A DNA stretch of 64,000 nt from Winogradskyella pelagia (lineage in GTDB: Bacteria > Bacteroidota > Bacteroidia > Flavobacteriales > Flavobacteriaceae). The stretch covers positions 1 through 64,000 of the forward strand of contig NZ_JAGEVF010000003.1 of assembly GCF_017581965.1 (NCBI RefSeq), read 5' to 3'. Positions 1 to 6,796 of this stretch are shown here, piece after piece. The notes under the pieces were generated by a model. It had not been told where the DNA came from, ran no database searches, and saw only the letters and a program-made list of their open reading frames with translations. Numbering within the stretch: position 1 is the first letter of the stretch; every line of letters starts with the position of its first letter. Both the position numbers and the translations under genes were made by a program.

Positions 1-358
1 TAATTCTATTCCTCTTGGAACTTTTATAACTTGGGCTGGAATGATTGCACTTCCATTATCTGTATATTGGGGAATAAAAGAGTTACGAAAGCCATTGGAG
101 AAACTGAACATAATTCTCTCTGGATTCATTAAAATCATTATTATTTTTGGAATTCTTTGGGTACCAATATCATATCTACTTGCCGGCAATCTCTCATTCT
201 CATTTTCGGAAAAAGAATCATTTCAAGGTGGACAGGATGCAATGAAATGGTTTTGGCGCTTAAGTTATGGAATTGGAATTGGTACAATTTTAACGCTTAT
301 CACATATTGGATTTCGCTAATATTTAAAAAGGATAAAACTGTTGCCAACAATGTATAA
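1..358 (+). CDS. Membrane protein of unknown function, 5' end outside window
   Basis: The reading frame is open from base 2 through an ATG at 41 to the stop at 356-358, so the gene very probably starts before the window. The visible part has at least two hydrophobic segments (about residues 25-50 and 75-93 counted from the ATG at 41), separated by a short polar loop, and a lysine-rich tail. I do not recognise a family. Its last codons (Asn-Asn-Val-stop) lie inside the left end of the attC-like element at 341-525. A stop codon inside the repeat is how a cassette-borne gene would look, but that is inference. Confidence 0.5.
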   Translation, partial: NSIPLGTFITWAGMIALPLSVYWGIKELRKPLEKLNIILSGFIKIIIIFGILWVPISYLLAGNLSFSFSEKESFQGGQDAMKWFWRLSYGIGIGTILTLITYWISLIFKKDKTVANNV

Positions 359-525
359 CCACAATTTACTCACGAATGTCTATTTTTAAGGTGTTCGTCA
401 GTTACAGAGCTCTGGTCGGCGGATTCGACTACGTCCGAATCCACGCGGAATTGCTAAGGTCTGTGTCAAACCAAAAAATAGTAATCTAAGCCCCTTAACT
501 AACGTTTATACGAGACCGTTGTAGG
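341..525. repeat. attC-like imperfect palindromic element
   Basis: The outer ends are imperfect inverted copies: GCCAACAATGTATAAC near 344-359 and GTTTATACGAGACCGTTGTA at 504-523. Nested inside are CTATTTTT at 380-387 against AAAAAATAG at 473-481, and a perfect 7-bp hairpin, GGATTCG at 421-427 with CGAATCC at 436-442. The whole would fold as one long bulged hairpin. It is richer in G+C at its centre than its surroundings. The layout resembles integron attC sites and the palindromic intergenic elements I recall seeing next to orphan genes in Bacteroidota. No integrase is visible. Confidence 0.45.
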
Positions 526-585
526 TAATTAAAGAAATGTACTTTCCTGAAATAGGTTGACAAAAAATTTTTATATTTTTCAAAA

Positions 586-618
586 TAAAAGCCAAGCACA
601 ACCCGTACTTGGCTTTTA
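586..618 (-). terminator. Rho-independent terminator of the FadL-type gene
   Basis: An 11-bp perfect stem (TAAAAGCCAAG 586-596, CTTGGCTTTTA 608-618) with an 11-nt loop lies just past the stop codon of the minus-strand gene at 643. On the minus strand it is followed by a T-rich run. Confidence 0.8.
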
Positions 619-642
619 TAATCTAAAAACATAGCTTAAGTG

Positions 643-2058
643 TTATTTATCATTAGTTTTTCTATTAAAAACATAATTAACACCAAACATTAGCATTGAA
701 GTATCCATCTCATAAGAAACGGATGTCCCAGATATGGCCCCTATTGGATTGCTAGGCGAAATAAGTAGAGGATCTAAAATTTCTCCTTGAGTTGCATCTC
801 CACTTGTACCGTAATGATAAACAGCATCAATTCTCCAATTATGATTCACCTCATAACTCAATCCAAATTGGTAAGCGTGCTTGATTATTGCTGTAGCTGG
901 TGTAGAGAAAAATGCTAATTCTTCATCAATTGGATTAGAACTATAAGTATAGCCTATACGCAAAGGAAACTTGTTAATGCCTTTAAATTGAAGGCCTGTG
1001 GAGAGAATTGACATATTTTTCCATCCAAAACCTTCAACAGCACCTGTAGGAAATCCGTTGCTACCAATTGCCCAACCACTAGCTTCAAATCCTTCTGTAT
1101 CTTCGTAGAAAACACGTCTAAAGTCTAATGCAAAATCAAAATTTTCCCAAGAATACCCTAAACCAATAGAAGCTATGGCCGGGTAATCCATTTGAAATTC
1201 TACATCGGGTGCATCAGTTCCGTCCAAATATTTGTTATCAAATTCAAAAGCACTAAAAGATTGTACCGTCTTATAAGAAGCACCAAGCTTTAGTCCTGTC
1301 CCTGAGTCATAGAATAATCCTATTTGTGCACCAAACCCTATAGCAGAGGTGCTTTCAGCTTTGGGATATCCCTTTCCTGTTCCTCCCATTGATGGTGGAA
1401 AATCTGGTGAGGCCAATGGATTTGGTTCTAAAGCTAGCGCAGCATAGTTCAAATTAGGCTGTACACCAATAGATAATTTATCATTAATTTCATAGGCCCA
1501 AGTCCCGCCAACTTGCAATAACATGTAATTGGACTCTATTCTTCCAAAACCTCTTAGACCTTGAGGCCAATTTATAGGATTTGAATCATTCGGATTCCAG
1601 TTTGGATTAAAATTACCATTCATATCCATTGGTAAATTTGTTTCTTCCGGAAACGTAACACCGAATCCGCTTATACCAAATGCAGAGACGCCAAACGTAT
1701 GTTTACTTTCTTCTTTTCCCCAGACCATCGCTAACGCTGGCAAGAAAGATACGCCTCTATCATCCTCAGTTGTTCCAAAAACCGCTGGAGCACCTGGTAA
1801 TGCACCTGCTGGCAAACTTCCGCTTAACTCAGGTGAGGAATAAAATAGACCTAAATCAAATTTTATAATTTTATCATTAAATGCAGATATTGATGCTGGG
1901 TTCCAATGCATGGCGCCAGAAATATCTAAAGGCTGCGCCGTAGAAGCGCCACCCATTGACATATTAATTGATCCTACTCCCTGCATTATATGCCCAGTTT
2001 GCGCATAAATACCCAGAGAGCACATTAAAAAAAATAGTTGAAGATAGTTAGTTCTCAT
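643..2058 (-). CDS. Outer-membrane transport protein, OmpP1/FadL family
   Basis: This is a 471-residue beta-barrel protein of the FadL family, which moves hydrophobic compounds such as long-chain fatty acids across the outer membrane. The start is placed at the ATG at 2058 because it begins a clean signal peptide (MRTNYLQLFFLMCSLGIYAQ), while the longer frame adds 19 charged residues. After the signal peptide comes the family's N-terminal part, rich in Gly, Ser and Met (GSINMSMGGAST), and an NPAS motif near residue 55. Many alternating strands follow, ending in a barrel-type C terminus. It is divergent from the sulfur operon and shares its regulatory region. The substrate is unknown. Confidence 0.85.
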   Translation of the reverse strand: MRTNYLQLFFLMCSLGIYAQTGHIMQGVGSINMSMGGASTAQPLDISGAMHWNPASISAFNDKIIKFDLGLFYSSPELSGSLPAGALPGAPAVFGTTEDDRGVSFLPALAMVWGKEESKHTFGVSAFGISGFGVTFPEETNLPMDMNGNFNPNWNPNDSNPINWPQGLRGFGRIESNYMLLQVGGTWAYEINDKLSIGVQPNLNYAALALEPNPLASPDFPPSMGGTGKGYPKAESTSAIGFGAQIGLFYDSGTGLKLGASYKTVQSFSAFEFDNKYLDGTDAPDVEFQMDYPAIASIGLGYSWENFDFALDFRRVFYEDTEGFEASGWAIGSNGFPTGAVEGFGWKNMSILSTGLQFKGINKFPLRIGYTYSSNPIDEELAFFSTPATAIIKHAYQFGLSYEVNHNWRIDAVYHYGTSGDATQGEILDPLLISPSNPIGAISGTSVSYEMDTSMLMFGVNYVFNRKTNDK

Positions 2059-2147
2059 AATTAGATAGTTTTTAACTCTGCGAAAAACTGGCTCGTAATA
2101 CTTAATTCTCCGCATTGGTTGAGTTTAGATTATGTCCTAGCCAAACA

Positions 2148-2175
2148 CAAATTTACGTCAACATCTATACCTCAA
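2148..2175 (-). promoter_or_regulatory. Promoter of the FadL-type gene
   Basis: On the minus strand, TTG (2173-2175) is followed after 17 bp by TAAATTTG (2148-2155), matching the Bacteroidota -33/-7 consensus. This predicts a leader of about 85 nt. Confidence 0.6.
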
Positions 2176-2177
2176 TT

Positions 2178-2191
2178 ATGACAAATATCAT
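2178..2191. promoter_or_regulatory. CRP/FNR-like palindrome, copy 1
   Basis: ATGACAAATATCAT is an imperfect dyad related to the stronger copy at 2295-2308. It sits next to the -33 element of the FadL-type promoter, so the same regulator could act in both directions. Confidence 0.35.
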
Positions 2192-2271
2192 AGATAGAAA
2201 TCCCTGTCTATAATTTATTTTCAATACTTATCTACCCCAGTAAACACAAGCATTTCCAAAGTATTTAATTG

Positions 2272-2287
2272 TGTAACATTTGTTACA
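2272..2287. promoter_or_regulatory. CRP/FNR-like palindrome, copy 2
   Basis: TGTAAC-ATTT-GTTACA is a perfect 6-bp dyad with a 4-bp spacer, the architecture of CRP/FNR-superfamily sites. Its centre lies 22 bp, about two helical turns, upstream of the centre of copy 3. Confidence 0.5.
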
Positions 2288-2294
2288 TAAGCAT

Positions 2295-2308
2295 ATGACA
2301 AAAGTCAT
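2295..2308. promoter_or_regulatory. CRP/FNR-like palindrome, copy 3
   Basis: ATGAC-AAAA-GTCAT is a perfect 5-bp dyad with a 4-bp spacer. Its centre (2301.5) is about 41 bp upstream of the start of transcription predicted from the -7 element at 2331-2338. That is the classic class II activator position. Confidence 0.5.
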
Positions 2309-2330
2309 GAGACATCTTAGGGCTTCCGAC

Positions 2331-2338
2331 TACCTTTA
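2331..2338 (+). promoter_or_regulatory. -7 element of the sulfur operon promoter
   Basis: TACCTTTA fits TAnnTTTG with one change. No TTG lies 17-20 bp upstream, which suits a promoter that depends on an activator bound at 2295-2308. Confidence 0.45.
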
Positions 2339-2392
2339 CACAAGAAAATTAATATACTCATATAGTTATAGTATATCTTAAAATAGAACGTC

Positions 2393-3637
2393 ATGAAAAA
2401 TTTAGTGATTTTAGGAGCAGGTACATCAGGTACGATGATGGCCAGCCACTTGGTCAAGAAATTACCAAAGAAAGAATGGAATATCACAATTATTGATCAA
2501 TATAAGACACATTATTATCAGCCAGGGTTTTTATTTCTTCCCTTTGATATATATACAGAAGAACAAGTAAAAAAAACAGGTTCGAAATTTATTCCTAAAG
2601 GAGTTAAGTATGTGCAAGAAAAAATAGAGCTCATAGAGCCCGAATTTAATAAGGTGGTACTTCAAGATGATAAGACTCTTAACTACGATATTTTAATCAT
2701 AGCTACTGGGTCTAAGATAGCTCCAGACGAGATTGAAGGCATGGAAGGGCCTGAGTGGCAAAAGAGCATCTTTGACTTTTACTCTTATGAAGGGGCAAAA
2801 GCTCTCAGAGACAAATTACGGGAATGGAAAGGTGGCAAATTAGTAGTTCATATTACCGAAATGCCTATTAAATGTCCTGTAGCACCTCTTGAATTTGCAT
2901 TCTTAGCAGACTCCTATTTTAAGAAAAAAGGGATGAGGGATAAAGTAGATATAACCTACGTTACACCTCTAGATGGGGCATTTACTAAACCTAAAGCAAC
3001 CAAAGCACTTCATCATTTGCTAGAAGAAAAAGGCATTAAGGAAGTAACTAGCTTTAATATTGAACGTGTGGATTATGAAAACAATAAGATTATTGATTAT
3101 GCAGATACTGAAGTAGCCTACGATTTACTGGTCACTGTACCAACAAATATGGGAGATGAACTTATTGAACGCTCAGGCATGGGTGATGATCTTAATTTTG
3201 TCCCCACACATAAACACACACTGCAGTCTAAAAATCACGATAATGTTTTTGTTATTGGTGATGCAACAAACATTCCAACCTCAAAAGCTGGTTCCGTAGC
3301 TCATTTTGAAGCAGAAATTCTTGAAGAAAATATCCTAAGGTATATTGAGGGAAAAACATTGAAAGAAGATTTTGATGGCCATGCTAATTGTTTTGTTGAA
3401 ACCGGAAATGGTAAAGCTTTATTAATTGATTTTAATTACACGCAAGAGCCAGTTGAAGGTACATTTCCGTTTCCAGGAGTGGGACCTTTAAAATTACTGA
3501 AGGAAAATAAAATGAATCATCTAGGTAAATTAGCATTTCGATGGATTTATTGGAACATGTTATTGAAGGGTATCCCTATTCCATTTGTATCTTCTAAAAT
3601 GTCTACAAAAGGTAAACGCATTGAACAAACAGCTTAA
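2393..3637 (+). CDS. Sulfide:quinone oxidoreductase-like FAD flavoprotein
   Basis: This 414-residue FAD-dependent oxidoreductase resembles sulfide:quinone oxidoreductases, which oxidise sulfide to persulfide or polysulfide and pass electrons to quinone at the inner membrane. It has the N-terminal dinucleotide loop GAGTSG at residues 8-13, an ATGS motif near 104-107 and the second FAD motif (VIGDATNIP) at 287-295. Two cysteines sit where the redox pair of these enzymes lies: C161 (IKCPVAP) and C333 (ANCFVE). The third, N-terminal cysteine of classical enzymes is absent. The hydrophobic C-terminal stretch (about 375-400) suits membrane attachment. It is the first gene of an operon with TusE/DsrC-like and DsrE-like proteins, which supports a role in sulfide or persulfide handling. 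A different quinone or sulfur acceptor is possible. Confidence 0.75.
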   Translation: MKNLVILGAGTSGTMMASHLVKKLPKKEWNITIIDQYKTHYYQPGFLFLPFDIYTEEQVKKTGSKFIPKGVKYVQEKIELIEPEFNKVVLQDDKTLNYDILIIATGSKIAPDEIEGMEGPEWQKSIFDFYSYEGAKALRDKLREWKGGKLVVHITEMPIKCPVAPLEFAFLADSYFKKKGMRDKVDITYVTPLDGAFTKPKATKALHHLLEEKGIKEVTSFNIERVDYENNKIIDYADTEVAYDLLVTVPTNMGDELIERSGMGDDLNFVPTHKHTLQSKNHDNVFVIGDATNIPTSKAGSVAHFEAEILEENILRYIEGKTLKEDFDGHANCFVETGNGKALLIDFNYTQEPVEGTFPFPGVGPLKLLKENKMNHLGKLAFRWIYWNMLLKGIPIPFVSSKMSTKGKRIEQTA

Positions 3638-3668
3638 CTAATACATAAAATCTAAAACTATAAGAATT

Positions 3669-3977
3669 ATGAAAAAACTAATTGCAAATAGAGAAATTGA
3701 TGTTAATGAAGAAGGTTATTTAATAGATTTTTCGCAATGGAATCGAGAAATTGGCGAGGGTATTGCTAGCAACTGTGATATTGAAATGACTGATAAACAT
3801 TGGGAAGTTATAGAATATCTACAAGATAAACATCTTAAAGAGGAAGCGCTTTCCATTAGAGGCATTAAAAAAAGTGGCGTTATCAACATTAAAGAATTTT
3901 ATGCGCTATTCCCTAAGGGACCGTTAAAAACATCTACATTAATTGCAGGAATTCCGAAGCCAAAAAGCTGTATCTAA
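3669..3977 (+). CDS. TusE/DsrC family sulfur carrier protein
   Basis: This 102-residue protein matches the TusE/DsrC/DsvC family, small carriers that hold sulfur as a persulfide on a conserved penultimate cysteine. The family's C-terminal arm is clear (AGIPKPKSCI) with Cys101 next to last. The second arm cysteine of dissimilatory DsrC, about ten residues earlier, is missing: that part reads KTSTLIAG. This makes it a single-cysteine, TusE-like carrier. Its start lies 31 bp after the flavoprotein gene and a DsrE-like gene follows 36 bp later. The likely job is to take sulfane sulfur from the flavoprotein or the DsrE-like protein and relay it onward; the final acceptor is not visible here. Confidence 0.85.
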   Translation: MKKLIANREIDVNEEGYLIDFSQWNREIGEGIASNCDIEMTDKHWEVIEYLQDKHLKEEALSIRGIKKSGVINIKEFYALFPKGPLKTSTLIAGIPKPKSCI

Positions 3978-4013
3978 AATATTTATATTACTAATATATT
4001 TAAACAAAATATC

Positions 4014-4487
4014 ATGAGTACAAAAGTTAAAAAAATGCTTTTTATACTGTCTAAAGGTACCATAGAAAATGCGTATGCCGCTTTTGTTATGGCTAATGGA
4101 GCGCGTATGGAAGGTATAGAGTCTGAAATATTTTTCACTTTTTTTGGCTTAGAAGCCATACAAAAGAAAAAATTAGAACATTTGCATGTCGCCACGGTAG
4201 GAAATCCAGCAATGAATATTCCAACTATGCTAGGTGGCTTACCAGGTGTAGAAGCGTTAGCGACTAAAATGATGAAAAAAGAAATGGAGAAACTAGATAT
4301 GCCTCCTGTAGGTGAGTTCTTAGAAATCCTTTCGGATTCGGGCTGTAAGCTATGGGGATGCAAATTGGCCATAGATATGTTTCATCTAAAAGAAGAAGAT
4401 TTAATTGATGAACTCGATGGTATTTTAACCATAGGTGATTTCTATAATCGTGCTGATCAAGAAGGCACCCATCTTCTTTTTATCTAA
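4014..4487 (+). CDS. DsrE/DsrF/DrsH-like sulfur-relay protein
   Basis: This 157-residue protein has the fold signature of the DsrE/F-like family (DsrE2 type). It has an N-terminal strand with a Gly-Thr loop (ILSKGTIENAYAA), a hydrophobic segment around residues 42-50 and a long helix with paired methionines. The family's conserved cysteine site is SGCKLWGCKLAIDMF (about residues 108-122), with two cysteines four residues apart that could carry a persulfide. It is the third gene of the sulfur operon and is followed by a long stem-loop. In known systems DsrE-like proteins pass sulfur to TusE/DsrC-type carriers; I infer the same here. Confidence 0.8.
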   Translation: MSTKVKKMLFILSKGTIENAYAAFVMANGARMEGIESEIFFTFFGLEAIQKKKLEHLHVATVGNPAMNIPTMLGGLPGVEALATKMMKKEMEKLDMPPVGEFLEILSDSGCKLWGCKLAIDMFHLKEEDLIDELDGILTIGDFYNRADQEGTHLLFI

Positions 4488-4504
4488 TTACTTTTATTTA
4501 TTAA

Positions 4505-4557
4505 TGTGATTTGTTGCTGATGTTACGTGACGTTTAACTTATCGGCAACAAATCACA
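4505..4557 (+). terminator. Long stem-loop ending the sulfur operon
   Basis: GTGATTTGTTGCTGAT (4506-4521) pairs with ATCGGCAACAAATCAC (4541-4556), 15 of 16 positions, around a 19-nt loop; T4505 and A4557 extend it. No T-run follows, so it may protect the 3' end as well as terminate. Confidence 0.6.
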
Positions 4558-4651
4558 ATTCGTATTGCTATTTCTCATTGATAATCTTTAAACTACATTT
4601 AAGCGCGTTTGAAGATTGACCAATATCATTCCACAAGCTAAAAGAGGTACT

Positions 4652-4659
4652 TAAATTTG
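4652..4659 (+). promoter_or_regulatory. -7 element of the hydroxyacid dehydrogenase gene
   Basis: TAAATTTG matches the consensus exactly and lies 22 bp before the ATG at 4681, giving a leader of about 16 nt. Confidence 0.5.
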
Positions 4660-4680
4660 TAGAAATCAAATCTATAGGTT

Positions 4681-5670
4681 ATGAAAGTACTTATATTTAG
4701 CGCAAGGGACTTTGAAATACCTTATCTTAAAAAAGCTAACAACAAGCATCACAAACTTACTTTCACAAAGGAATCCTTATCTTCCAAAACAGCAATGCAG
4801 GCTATTGGCTACGATGCTATTTGTATTTTCTCGGCTGATGAAGCATGCTTTCTTACTTTAGAAAAGCTTAAAGAATTTGGAGTTAAGCACATAACGCTGA
4901 GATCTGTTGGTTATGACAATGTAAACCTTAGAGCTGCAGAACGTTTGCAAATTAAAATAGCCAATATTCCAGCTTATTCCCCTCATGCTATTGCCGAACA
5001 TGCTGTAAGTCTTTTAATGAATCTCAACCGTAAAATTTCAGAATCAAATCGTCGCTTCAAACGGTTTAATTTTAAACTAGAAGGATTAATTGGCAGAGAT
5101 TTAAACCAAAAAACTATTGGTATTATAGGCACAGGGAGAATAGGTTCTGTAATGGCAAAAATCTTATATGGCTTTGGTTGTAAACTCTTAGGTTATGATA
5201 TCAAAAAAAATGAAACACTAGAGAATTCATATAATCTAGAGTATTGTAGTCTAGACCAACTGTGTGAACAATCAGAGGTCATCTCCATACATGTGCCGTT
5301 AAATGAGGATACGCATTACCTCATAGATGAAGAACTACTCCATAAGATGAAGGATGACGTTATAATTATTAATACAGCCAGAGGTGCAGTAGTAAACACC
5401 GATCATTTAATAGAGGCTCTTAAAGAAAAGAGAATTGGCGCTTATAGCTCTGATGTTTACGAAAACGAAAGAGGTATCTTTTTTCAAGACCTCTCGCAAA
5501 ATATTCCTGATGATACAAGGCTCATACAGTTAAATGCCTTTCCTAATGTTTTGATGACTGGGCATCATGCCTATTTAACAGATGAAGCCTTAACTAATAT
5601 TGCAGAAGCAACGATTACCAATCTGAATGAATGGGCCAATGGACAAAAATGTAAGAATGAAATTACTTAA
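4681..5670 (+). CDS. D-2-hydroxyacid dehydrogenase (D-lactate dehydrogenase-like)
   Basis: This 329-residue NAD-dependent dehydrogenase is of the D-lactate dehydrogenase type, which interconverts 2-oxoacids such as pyruvate with D-2-hydroxyacids in the cytoplasm. The Rossmann loop reads IGTGRIGS in mid-protein. The catalytic triad of the family is present in order: Arg in NTARGA, Glu in YENERG and His in TGHHAYLT. The substrate-side motif RSVGYDNVN, typical of D-lactate dehydrogenases, is also visible. Length and motif spacing are normal. It has its own promoter and is not part of the sulfur operon. Pyruvate as substrate is likely but not proven. Confidence 0.85.
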   Translation: MKVLIFSARDFEIPYLKKANNKHHKLTFTKESLSSKTAMQAIGYDAICIFSADEACFLTLEKLKEFGVKHITLRSVGYDNVNLRAAERLQIKIANIPAYSPHAIAEHAVSLLMNLNRKISESNRRFKRFNFKLEGLIGRDLNQKTIGIIGTGRIGSVMAKILYGFGCKLLGYDIKKNETLENSYNLEYCSLDQLCEQSEVISIHVPLNEDTHYLIDEELLHKMKDDVIIINTARGAVVNTDHLIEALKEKRIGAYSSDVYENERGIFFQDLSQNIPDDTRLIQLNAFPNVLMTGHHAYLTDEALTNIAEATITNLNEWANGQKCKNEIT

Positions 5671-5761
5671 GTCAAAGACATAACCCTCAGCATTTTTAAA
5701 AAGGAATCGTTTTAATTAAAGGTCTTCACGTTTTTTAACAAAAAAAAAGCGTTTTAACCCT

Positions 5762-5769
5762 TAGCTTTG
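5762..5769 (+). promoter_or_regulatory. -7 element of the DUF2237-DUF2452 operon
   Basis: TAGCTTTG matches TAnnTTTG and lies 14 bp before the ATG at 5784, so the leader is very short. Confidence 0.55.
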
Positions 5770-5783
5770 CATTTCTCATTTGA

Positions 5784-6146
5784 ATGGTTATGGAGAAAAA
5801 TATTTTAGGCACTGCATTACAACCCTGTTGTATGAGTCCTGTTACAGGTTATTTTAGGGACGGACTATGCAGAACAATGGCCCAAGATACCGGTACTCAT
5901 GTGGTGTGCGCTATAATGACCGATGCATTTCTAAATTTTACATTACTTAAAGGTAACGACCTCTCAACGCCAAGACCACATTGGCAGTTCCCAGGATTAA
6001 AAGCTGGTGATAAATGGTGTCTATGCATAAGTAGATGGTTAGAAGCAGAAGCCAATAATTGTGCCCCAAAAATTATTTTAGAATCCACCCACAAGAAAGC
6101 CTTAGAATTTACAACTCTAGAATTATTATCAAAATATGGAGCATAA
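5784..6146 (+). CDS. DUF2237 family protein
   Basis: This 120-residue cytoplasmic protein matches the DUF2237 family along its whole length. Family motifs are the opening NILGTALQPC, the block TGYFRDGLC, HVVCAIMTDAFL, the strongly conserved GNDLSTPRP, FPGLKAGDKWCLC and a closing ESTHKKALEF. Several cysteines are conserved, but no reaction is known to me. The second ATG at 5790 is an equally good start. The next gene begins inside its last codons (11-bp overlap), so the two are translationally coupled. Confidence 0.85.
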   Translation: MVMEKNILGTALQPCCMSPVTGYFRDGLCRTMAQDTGTHVVCAIMTDAFLNFTLLKGNDLSTPRPHWQFPGLKAGDKWCLCISRWLEAEANNCAPKIILESTHKKALEFTTLELLSKYGA

Positions 6147-6549
6147 CAACAAACAAAATAAAAAACCAGACCAAGTTGTTTTTAATGAGGAGACACAAAA
6201 ATATGATGCTTCCCTGAAACCTTACGCAACAAGTGTAGGTGCACCTGTTATTTCCTCTACTGATAATTTAGCTTGGAAAAATAGAAATATTCATAAAGTA
6301 AATAAGCACATTAAGGCCAAATACAATGAATTAAAAGAGGCTTACGATACTATGATGGAGCAGTTTGAATATAACAATCTTATTTACCAAGCTAATTTTA
6401 ATTTTGAGCCTGTTGTTGGTAGCACGTATCATCTATATTCTAGGGCAAATCAATCTACATTTCTGTCTATAATAGCACCAAATGAGTGTAACTTTCATTT
6501 TATCGGAAGTTTTTATTTAGATGCTGACGGTATTTGGCATAAAAAATAA
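6136..6549 (+). CDS. DUF2452 family protein
   Basis: This 137-residue soluble protein fits DUF2452. It has the N-terminal block KPDQVVFNEETQKYDASLKPY, a helical, charged middle and a C-terminal half with the pattern VGSTYHLYSR and LSIIAPNEC. I know no biochemical role for the family. Its start codon overlaps the end of the DUF2237 gene by 11 bp, so the pair should be made together. No signal peptide or membrane segment is visible. Confidence 0.75.
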   Translation: MEHNNKQNKKPDQVVFNEETQKYDASLKPYATSVGAPVISSTDNLAWKNRNIHKVNKHIKAKYNELKEAYDTMMEQFEYNNLIYQANFNFEPVVGSTYHLYSRANQSTFLSIIAPNECNFHFIGSFYLDADGIWHKK

Positions 6550-6796
6550 AATCTTTAAAAAAATCGCTTTTGTATCTTACCTAAAGCTTTCATTTACAAC
6601 AATCCACATCTTTAATTTTAAAAAATCACATTAAAAAGACCACTACCTAGATTTACGACGAAGTTTTATAATTCTTAAATAATTGATTTTCAATAATTTA
6701 ATTTTTAATAGTGCATTTCATCGATTATTTTTGCATTTTGTAGATTACCTTGTTACATTTGAGCCATATTTAGTCCCAAACTAAATTTAACCGCTT

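Noticed and set aside
3983-4372. 129-residue minus-strand frame opposite the DsrE-like gene
   Set aside because: It is fully antisense to a gene with a clear family match and its composition is that of a shadow frame.
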